NCBI RefSeq assembly: GCF_019393635.1
Contig: NC_057866.1
Span: forward strand, 8,729,723-8,793,722
Reading direction: 5' to 3'
From: Dromiciops gliroides
Lineage: Eukaryota > Chordata > Mammalia > Microbiotheria > Microbiotheriidae
DNA length: 64,000 nt
The position numbers and the translations under genes were made by a program. Each line of letters starts with the position of its first letter. The first letter of the stretch is position 1. Positions 56,255 to 64,000 of this stretch are shown here, one piece after another. Under the pieces are notes generated by a model. It saw only the letters and a program-made list of their open reading frames with translations, ran no database searches and had not been told where the DNA came from.

Positions 56255-57178
56255 GAACTACAAATCAGTAGAGAAATGCAAATTAAAACAACCACTACCT
56301 CACACTTATCAGATTGGCTAATATGACAAAAAAGGAAAATAATGAGTGTTGGAGAAGCTGTGGAAAAATTGGAACACTAATGCATTGTTGGTGGAGTTGT
56401 GAACTGATCCAACTATTCTGGAGAGCAGTTTGGAACTATGCCCAAAAGGCTATAAATCTGTGCATACCCTTTGATCCAGCAATATCACTATTAGGTCTTT
56501 TCTCAAAGAGATCATAAAAAAGTGAAAAGGACCCATATGTACAAAAATATTTATAGCAGCTCTCTTTGTGGTGGTAAAGCATTGGAAATTGAGGGAATGC
56601 CCATCAATTGGGTAATGGCTGAACAAGGTGTGGTATATGAATGTAATGGAATACTGTTGTGCTGTAAGAAACGATGAGCAGGCAGACTTCAGAAAAACCT
56701 GGAAAGACTTACATGAACTGATGCTGAATGAAGTGAGCAGAACCAGGAGAACAATGTACACAGTAACAGCAACATTGTGTGATGATCAATTGGTGATAGA
56801 CTCAACTCTTTTCAGCAATACAATGATCCAAGACAATTCCAAAGCACTCATGATGGAAAATTCTCTCCACATCTAGAAAAAACTATGGATTCTGAATGCA
56901 GATTGAACCATACTGTTTCTACTTTTGTTTTTGTTTTTTTGAGGTTTTTCCCTTTTGTTCTGATTCTTCTTTCACAACACGACTAAAGCAAAAATATGTT
57001 TAATGTGATTGTACAAGTATAACCTACATTATCAGATTGCTTTCTGTTTTGGGGAAGGGGGAGCGAAGGGAGGGCAGGAGAAAAATTTGGAACTAAAAAT
57101 CTTATGAAAACAAATGTTGAAAACTATCTTTACACATAACCGGGAAATAATAAAATGCTTTTATGATTAAAAAAAATA
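56255..57178 (+). repeat. 5'-truncated L1 (sense): ORF2 C-terminus and 3' UTR with A-rich tail
   Basis: A short frame at 56335-56517 reads NECWRSCGKIGTLMHCWW and later CIPFDPAISLLGLF, matching the Cys-containing C-terminal motif of L1 ORF2p. A second frame (56628 on) reads MWYMNVMEYCCAVRNDE, the MWxxYTMEYYAAIKNDE segment. The two lie in different frames with stops between, so the copy is dead. The 3' end has AATAAA near 57148 and an A-rich tail. Confidence 0.88.
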
Positions 57179-57227
57179 GTTGCAAATCAGGGCTTGGTTT
57201 ATTGTTTGGTTAACTGTCTAGACTTAA

Positions 57228-57965
57228 GGTGGCCAGGTGGTGCAGTTGATGGCATACAGACCTGGAGTCAGGAATACTCATCTTCCTGAGTTCAAAACCT
57301 GACCTCAGACACTTACTAGCTATGTGACCCTGGGCAAGTCACTGTTAGGAAAAGAAACCTGTCACCCACAAAATTAGTGAAGCACAGTTATCTAGACAAA
57401 TACCTATTTTATTCTCCTCATCCAGGTGGCATGCAATGCATGGAGAAATCTCAAGAGAGACCCTTGCATTATTTGAGGAAGGGGATATTTAAATAGCCAA
57501 GTTAAAGTTTATGGGGATATGGTTAAGATTAATGGCCTTGTTTATTACCGGTAAGCAAGATACCTGTACTGTTAGGAATTCACCACTGGTGCTGATAACA
57601 AACACTTGAGCTTCGCATGCCATTCACAATCTGACAGTTCAAGACTCAAGCAAAAAAAAAAATAGGCAAGGGGAGAGTCTGTAGATAAGCTGATATGAGC
57701 TGGAGCTGCTTCAGAGGGTCCTGACCACTGCAATGATTGCTGATCTGTTCTCATTCAGTCTTCTGGTTACCTGGATAACTGGGAGCTCAAGCAATTTAGG
57801 GCACCCCTGTTTTTCCCTACGTCACTTAGTCCAGTTTGCCTTGATTTCCTCATCTGTAAAATGAGCTAGAGGAGGAGATGGCAAACCACATCAGGATCTT
57901 TGCCAGGAAAACTCCAAATGGAGTCAGGAAAAGTCAGATATGACTGAAGTAACTGAACAACAAAA
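57228..57965 (+). repeat. Mar1-type CORE-SINE split by an LTR
   Basis: The left part is 57228-57342 (GTGGCCAGGTGGTGCAG ... GGGCAAGTCAC). The right part is 57821-57965 (GTCACTTAGTCC ... GATATGACTGAAGTAACTG). The gap is the solo LTR listed separately. Confidence 0.82.
57343..57820. mobile_element. Solo LTR of an endogenous retrovirus (fossil) with 5-bp target duplication
   Basis: About 478 bp between GTCAC direct repeats (57338-57342 and 57821-57825), interrupting a CORE-SINE. The ends are imperfectly inverted: TGTTAGGAAAAG at left and TTTTTCCCTAC at right. No internal genes. It is younger than the SINE it split. Family and orientation are not certain. Confidence 0.72.
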
Positions 57966-58407
57966 ACCAATGGAAAGGGAAAGAAAAGGAAAAGGACACT
58001 CTTGTAACAAATGTAGTCAAGTGAAAGCAATTCTCACATTGGCCATGTCCCAAAATGTGTGTCTCTTTGTGGGTATTTAGTCCCTCACCCCTTTGGAGAA
58101 GTGGGTAGAATTCTTCATTGGTTCTTTGGAATTATGGTTGCTCATTGAGTTGATCAGAGTTCTAAAGACTTTCAAAGATTTTTGCTTTTACAATGTTGTT
58201 GTATAAATCATACATAGCTATATTACTAAGTAAATGTTGGCAGGTGATATGTCTGGCGAGATTGATTGCATAACAGGAAACCAAAAATAAGAGCTACTGT
58301 TCCTCTGTCTCCCCATCTTTACAATTCAGGAAGGATGGATTCTTTCTCAACTTCTCCCTACAGCCAATTCCCTGGGTTGTGACTTTTCTTGGGTCCAGGG
58401 TCCAATA

Positions 58408-58837
58408 CTCTTGCCCTCCCTGAAGGAAAGCAGGAATTGTTTGAGTTGCTTAGGAAGGAACAAAAGAGAGTGAACAAGGCCCCAAATTCCTTCCGCTACA
58501 ATAGGCTGATCCACTGGAAGACAGTGGGCATGGAGCCGGCCACAGATGGCAAGGGCATCATGGTGATGCTGAAGTGGTGGTCAGGTCAGAGGAAGCCTGC
58601 CACTTCCTGTGTGAGGACCACCATCAACGAAAATGCCCAGGGCACTCTCAACAGCGTCTGGCACATGATTCACAAGAACAAATACCAGAAAGATCTCCAC
58701 ATGGCTGTTTTGCACCAGGCCAGTGCCATCCTGTGGAGCCAGAAGCCAGTGGTGGTGAAGAAGAATCAAACCCGCCCACCCAAGAGCACTTAGGGTGTCA
58801 GACCTGCCTTTGGCTAATAAAGTCAAATTGCCCAACC

Positions 58838-58843
<6 letters not shown>
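58408..58843 (+). pseudogene. RPL28: RPL28 (eL28) processed pseudogene
   Basis: An intronless reading from 58432 matches ribosomal protein eL28: [52 protein letters not shown] and [15 protein letters not shown], ending TRPPKST at the stop (58791-58793). The N-terminal third is degraded: RNC is seen near 58432, then a frame change and the loss of roughly 12-15 codons before NSFRYN. Many Arg codons have become Trp, His or Gln (RRSG to WWSG, IRHMIRKN to VWHMIHKN), as expected of C-to-T decay at CpG. A 3' UTR with AATAAA at 58816-58821 and an A-rich end runs into a GA microsatellite. It is an L1-type retrocopy, not a functional gene. Confidence 0.9.

Positions 58844-58885
<42 letters not shown>
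58842..58885 (+). repeat. GA microsatellite at the retrocopy tail
   Basis: About 21 AG units lie exactly where the poly(A) tail of the RPL28 retrocopy would be, so the repeat probably grew from that tail. Confidence 0.85.
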
Positions 58886-58887
<2 letters not shown>

Positions 58888-58889
58888 TT

Positions 58890-60300
58890 TGCTGGTGAAG
58901 CCTGCCCCTTTAACCCAAATTTGTTGATTCGTGACTTAATAGCCAAGGGTTGGTCCTGAGTCACATGGTTAGTTTCTTCAGCCATTGAAGCACTCATAAG
59001 AGTTAACCCCCCAAAAAATCAAAACCATTAGATTCACTCATGATTATGACTCATACAAGGAACTCTAGCTATTTAGACTGGGATTCAAACCTCTATCTTG
59101 TTTTGTTCTGTGAACTACAAGCTACTCCCCAAACTCCTCCATTGCAACCCCCTCTGTACTTAAGAATAATGCAGATAACAGCAGTTATGACTAGTCATAA
59201 CTTTGTATTAAAATCAGGAATTAATAACTTAGAGGAACAGAGTACTTTGCGAGTGAATCTCTGCCGTCTGCAGACAGAAACAGAGAAACAATTATATCTA
59301 CAATATGTCCCCTGAGTAATCTCAGCTCCCGTCTGTTTCAGTCACACACCTCTTCTCAGCCACTGGACTGGGTGGGGAACAGCACATGGAGGAGATCTCT
59401 AGACACCTCCATTTTAGTCTCTATCCAAAGCGCCTGCCCTGCTGGAGCATCTCTGTAACCTGCCTGCTATCACTGCCCACCATCATCACCACGGGACACC
59501 ACCTGCTCATCTTGAAACAAACGAAACGGTCCCAGTCGTCCCTGCTCATTGCCTTCCCCCAATTTCGGTGTCTATGTTGTGTTCTGGGAGGTTCCAATTC
59601 AGCCCTCAGAACTTCGACTACCTTCATTTATTTCTCCCTCTGCTTACATTAGGATTTGTGTGTATTGAAAGTTCATTTGCTAAGGGGATAGTAGCAAAAG
59701 CTGACGATCTTCAGAGGCCTTTTGGTAGATATGGAAAAGCAAAGGGAGGGAGGCTTCATATAGAAAACAGTCATTCCCCATCCTAAAAAAATGTGGGAGG
59801 TTTGGGCCTGCCTGAGTAGCAAATGAAGAAGCCAGAAAGACAACAAATGTGACTCCAAGCCATAGTCTGCATTCCCACCTTTGTGGGAATAAGATTCCCA
59901 AAGGATGATGGGAATAAAAAAATAATAACTGAAATTAATCACCCTAAGGCAACATGGTGCTAAGACTTATCAAGCTAAGGGGCTTTGAGGAAGAAGAATC
60001 CTCCAGAAATCCATCCTTCCAGCTCAGAAATGACAAACAAATGCTGAGGGAGTCACAGAGAAGAAATGGCCACCGTGTGACTCTAACTGAAAGAGCTCAA
60101 AGTACTTCAGGTATCAAGAGAATGATCTCACCCCATCTGATGATGCCTGAAAGTGGAAGAAAAAAAAATGACTACAACTTCCCATTGGAGAGCAAGCCCA
60201 GGAGACAGGGAAACATCCTGTCAACCCACTCAACAAGGGTGAGAGGCAGATTTTGGCTCTTCCATCTGAAACATCATAGCCCAAGAATAACACCCAGGTG
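58890..60300. other. Unassigned intergenic sequence
   Basis: No SINE is recognisable in this 1.4 kb. The open frames near 59386 and 59954 resemble nothing I know. An old dead element is possible. A diverged SINE follows at about 60290-60400. Confidence 0.4.
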
Positions 60301-60463
60301 ACACAGTGGATAAAGCACAGGCCTGGAGTCAGGAAGACCTAAGTTCAAATTTGACCTTACATACTCACTAGTGACCAGCAAGTCACTTGATCTCCATCTG
60401 AGGATAATAATGGTAACTATTTAATTTTGGTTTAGTTTGGTTTTTCAGTAGGCAATCAGGGTT

Positions 60464-60620
60464 AAGTGGGGACTGACCAAGATGAAGAGACTTAAATGCA
60501 ATCTTACCAGTAAAGTCTTTTGGGAAAACTGCAGGATGTTTGGAAGAAAGGGGGAAAGTTCTGAAACTCTCCAAGATAAGGGTTATTAATAATCATTTCT
60601 CACAATCCCCCATTTGAGTC
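60464..60620 (-). mobile_element. Possible LTR-derived fragment (fossil)
   Basis: On the minus strand a purine tract ending GGGGGAT is followed directly by TGTGAGAAATG, the layout of a polypurine tract and LTR start. Only a small piece is present, so the call is weak. Confidence 0.3.
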
Positions 60621-60719
60621 TAATTGAGAGATGAAGTCTCCTCAATGAATCACTAACTGATACTACAAACTCTTTATCAAGGAGTTTTAACTATTCAGCT
60701 TATGATCAGTGACAATGTA

Positions 60720-61526
60720 AGGGGGAAAGGGAGAAATTAAGCTGAGCACTGACAAAACCAAAGGGGGCATCTTCCTCTGAGGGTGCCCCTCAGTCTTCCT
60801 TGTTACTGAAGAAACTTTCTATGGTCCTCACCTTTCTCTGTCGGCTCATCTTGCCTTTCTTTTACTAGACTTTTAGCTCCTTAAAGTGGGGCACTGTTTC
60901 CAGGCTGCAGCATCCCAAGCTTAAGAAGTCCCAGGTGGTATGATTTAAGGAGAATCAGGTTCTTCACTCGCTTGGCCTGTTCCCTGGTCCTTAGATGACC
61001 CCAGACCAACTTGTTAATCAACCAGCTTTGTGTGTCGTGGTTGTTAGCTCCGATGAACCTGTGCCCCTCCCCTACCTGGGCCACTGCTACTCAAGCCTAC
61101 TTCCTGGTTCCCAGCAGGGGTGAAAAACCCAAGTTCTGCCTCAGCACCAGCATAGACCCCTGTAGTCTCCCCCCCCTGCTCAGGGCTCAGCCCTCTCACC
61201 AGACTGTGAGTTTAGTTCCAGATGACATTGGCGCTTCAGCTGATTCAGAGGCTCTGGGGGTCTCCTTCTCTGGTGAGGCCTTCCTGGGACTGGATCTGTG
61301 TCAGGGTGACTGTGGGGTTGGGCTCGACTCCTATATCAGCACGGCAGCTCCCTCCTTCTGACCTTCCAAGCTGTTCTTGGTTAGAAGATGATTTCAGCAC
61401 ATTCTTCTGTGAGTTTTGCTGCTCCAGGCATTTTCCTATGATGTTATTTGGATGTTTTTTGGAGCAATTGTGTCATGAGTTCAAGAGCTCACTGTCTTTC
61501 CTCCGCCATCTTGGCTCTGCCCCGGA
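60720..61526 (-). repeat. L1 5' end: 5' UTR and start of ORF1 (antisense)
   Basis: On the minus strand it begins GGGGCAGAGCCAAGATGGCG, the YY1-bearing type of start known for L1 5' UTRs. About 680 nt later, at 60849, an ATG opens MSRQRKVRTIESFFSNKED, L1 ORF1p-like, with a stop soon after. Most L1 copies in the window are 3' ends, so this 5' end stands out. The rest of the element is missing here. Confidence 0.65.
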
Positions 61527-61529
61527 AGT

Positions 61530-61608
61530 CTCAGACACTTGACACTTACTAGCTGTGTTACCCTGGGCAAGTCACTTAACCCCAATTGCCTCATCAAAAT
61601 TTTTTTTT
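61530..61608 (+). repeat. 5'-truncated SINE
   Basis: Only the right half (CAGACACTTGACACTTACTAGC ... CCAATTGCC) abuts the L1 5' end. Confidence 0.8.
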
Positions 61609-61846
61609 TACTTTGCCAATAACCAGGTCAGATAATGAAAGTTAGCTTAAACCTTTTGTCTCTATTATTAGAAAATTAAATTTGGAACCTTTTGGATGAG
61701 AGACTTTTAAAATTTTCGGTTGTCTGATTGTTATATGTGAAACTCAGATATAAACAGAAAATTAGAACCCAAAGTTTATACTTGGAATTATTCATTCCCC
61801 CTTTAGGAGGATGAGCTTCTGCTAAAGAATCTCAGAATTCTTTTTT

Positions 61847-62010
61847 GTTTGTTTGTTTTGTTTTTGTTTTTTTGCAGGGCAACGAGGGTTAAGTGACTTG
61901 CCCAGGCAGGGTCATACAGCTAGTAAGTGTCAAGTGTCTGAGGCTGGATTTGAACTCAGGTACTCCTGAATCCAGGGCCAGTGCTTTACCACTGCACCAT
62001 CTAGCTGCCC
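61847..62010 (-). repeat. tRNA-like SINE with 14-bp target duplication
   Basis: Antisense copy between perfect CAGAATTCTTTTTT repeats (61833-61846 and 62011-62024). Confidence 0.92.
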
Positions 62011-62038
62011 CAGAATTCTTTTTTATAAGCAGATGAAC

Positions 62039-62840
62039 TTAGCTACTATTTTTGTGGTGGCAAAGAATTGGAAATTGAGGGGATGCCCATTAATTGGGGA
62101 ATGGCTGAACAAGTTGTGGCATATGAATGTGATCGAATACTACTGTTCTATAAGAAATGATGAGCAGTCAGATTTCAGAAAAACCTGAAAAGGCTTAAGT
62201 GGACTGATGCTGAGTGAAGTGAGCAGAACCAGGAAGAGCAAAATTATGTGAGGATCAGCTATGATAGACTTTGATCTTCTCAGCAATACAATGACCTAAG
62301 GTAATTACAAAAGACTTATGAAGAGAGCATTTTCCAATGCTCTCCACATCCAGAAAAAGAATTATGGAGTCTGAATGCAGATCGAAGCATACTATTTTCA
62401 CTTTATTTGTTGCCGTTTTTTTTCTTTCTTATGGTTTTCCTCTTTTGTTCTGATTCTTTTTTCACAAGATGACTAATATGGAAATAAATCCAACATGATT
62501 GTACATATATAACCTATATCAGATTGCTTGTTGTCTTGGGGAGGAGGGAGGGAAGGGAAAGAGGGAGAAAAATTTGGAACTCAAAATCTTACAAAAATAA
62601 ATGCTGAAAAATACCTTTACAGGGGCAGCTAGGTAGTGCAGTGGATAGAGCACTGGCCCTGGAGTCAGGAGGACCTGAGTTCAATTCAGGCCTCAGACAC
62701 TTAACACTTACTAGCTGCGTGGCCCTGTGCAAGTCACAACCCCAATTGCCTCACCAAAAAAAAAAAAAAAGAAAAGAAAGAAAAGAAAAATACCTTTACA
62801 TGTAATTGGAAAAAATACTATTAAAGAAAAGAAAAAAAAG
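62039..62840 (+). repeat. 5'-truncated L1 (sense) with nested SINE
   Basis: Sense L1 3' region (GGGATGCCCATTAATTGGGG; AGTGAAGTGAGCAGAACCAG). A sense SINE at 62622-62785 sits between perfect AAAAATACCTTTACA repeats (62607-62621 and 62786-62800), right at the L1 terminus. Confidence 0.9.
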
Positions 62841-62908
62841 AAGATGTATTGCAATACAAAAAATGAATTTATTTTAAAGTTGCCAGAGTAGCAATTTTAA
62901 CAATCATC

Positions 62909-63060
62909 CTTTTTTTTTTTTTTGGTGAGTCAATTGGGGTTAAGTGACTTGCCCAGGGTCACACAGCTAGTAAGTGTTAAGTGTCTGAGGCTGCATTTGA
63001 ACTCAGGTCCTCCTGACTCCAGGGCCAGTGCTCTATCCATTGTGCCACCTAGCTGCCCCG
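62909..63060 (-). repeat. tRNA-like SINE
   Basis: Antisense copy with a poly-T start. AGCAATTTTAA lies on both sides. Confidence 0.88.
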
Positions 63061-63069
63061 AGTCAGCAA

Positions 63070-64000
63070 TTTTAAAACAGTGCATATTAAGAAAGCTATT
63101 TAGAATAGAACATTTTCAGCTTCCAGCCATACTCACATGAAGAACTCCTAACAAACGTGGGTGTCTTTTTAAGGCTCTTACAGGCTAGGCCACAAGCTTT
63201 AACACAGAACTGAGACAGTTTTGATATTAACTTCACTAAATAACAGAATCATATCCTGGTTTCACAAATCTTTGCATCATTTGCCTAATCATCTCCATAC
63301 CATTATGAGACATGAAAGGATCTTACTTGTTACTTGTTTGGTATCTAGAAAGGACTAAAATAAATCTTACGCCTGCATCTTATTATAGTAACTCAGATGT
63401 GCTCCAGTATTAGCCCAGGAGATAGAGATCTAATATTGTGTTCATACTGATCATCTAACATGATTATAGAAATCTGTCATAGAAGAATAGGGACGAAACT
63501 GTGCATGCCATTTCTTCCCCTAAGATCCCAGATGACTGACTTCTTTTCCCAGGAAGATAACTCTAAGGGGTTTCTGGCCAGGTGTGGCCAGTTTTCTGAG
63601 GCAGAACTTTTGAGAGTTAATTAAATAATTCTCAATTTGAACAGTACAAGGAAACATTTAAGATTTTACACAATAATCACAAATCACAATAACTAGTATC
63701 TTTACCATATCCAATATTTATGTCATGTTAGATTTAATAAGACCTTCCTACAGATTGATCGTAAAAGATGGATGGACATGATTAATCAGATGATTATCTA
63801 ACCTTCCTCTTAGGCTGTAACTGGTTACAGACTGATCTCTAAAAATGTTTTCCTTTACAATTTCTAGTTCTTAATTGAAGCCAAGTCACTGCACTTTAAC
63901 CACCCAGCAATGGGGCTAGATTCTGAAATCTTAAAACACTGGCACTCTAACTCAGTTGCTAATCTGCTACTGATTAATTAATATTATTTTTACATCAGTG
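63070..64000. other. AT-rich sequence to the window end, unassigned
   Basis: No SINE, no gene and no long open frame. It could be the interior of a larger dead element that continues beyond the window. Confidence 0.35.

Noticed and set aside
1-64000. CRISPR arrays, phage, operons or toxin systems
   Set aside because: The window is a vertebrate nuclear sequence with introns, SINEs and L1. The tandem arrays seen are micro- and minisatellites without spacers.

Overview
The window looks like a marsupial nuclear chromosome, most likely an Australian lineage. It is full of short tRNA-like SINEs (start like GGCAGCTAGGTGGCGCAGTGG, end in an A tail), longer Mar1/CORE-type SINEs, MIR and L2 fragments and L1 3' ends of marsupial type. 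The species call is inference from repeat style. I see no prokaryotic, plasmid or CRISPR content.

Only two intact protein-coding genes are supported, and both have introns. MRPL11 (mitochondrial ribosomal protein L11) is on the + strand, 13779-16544, in five coding exons that give 193 aa. NPAS4 (neuronal PAS domain protein 4, an activity-induced bHLH-PAS transcription factor) is on the - strand, 24342-19236, in eight coding exons that give 796 aa. They are convergent, with about 1.75 kb between the expected 3' ends. From memory, the same pair is convergent on human 11q13.2, so the block is conserved and reversed in this window. The human neighbours PELI3 and SLC29A2 are not reached.

Layout: 1-13.3 kb is repeat-rich intergenic DNA with a 38-bp minisatellite, L1 3' ends, an hAT-like element and a TG/CG tract. 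13.4-16.7 kb holds MRPL11 and its CpG-rich promoter with ZNF143-like and YY1-like motifs. 18.4-24.7 kb holds NPAS4 with a TATA box and twin CRE-like sites. 24.7-31 kb is comparatively repeat-poor and carries motif clusters expected of activity-regulated enhancers: a GC-box/CArG island 1.1 kb upstream of the NPAS4 start, a MEF2-like/AP-1 cluster at about -3.3 kb, a CArG box at -4.4 kb, and RFX X-boxes at -4.5 kb and -6.4 kb. 31-64 kb is a gene desert of nested repeats, broken by an orphan CpG island near 41.1-41.75 kb with a perfect CRE. It also holds two solo LTRs, several L1 fragments including an L1 5' end, and an RPL28 processed pseudogene at 58.4-58.8 kb.

No wholly novel gene system is evident. 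The observations most worth following are the candidate NPAS4 regulatory elements, the orphan CpG island, and the nested repeats that show insertion order, such as two SINEs in one target site and an LTR inside a SINE.
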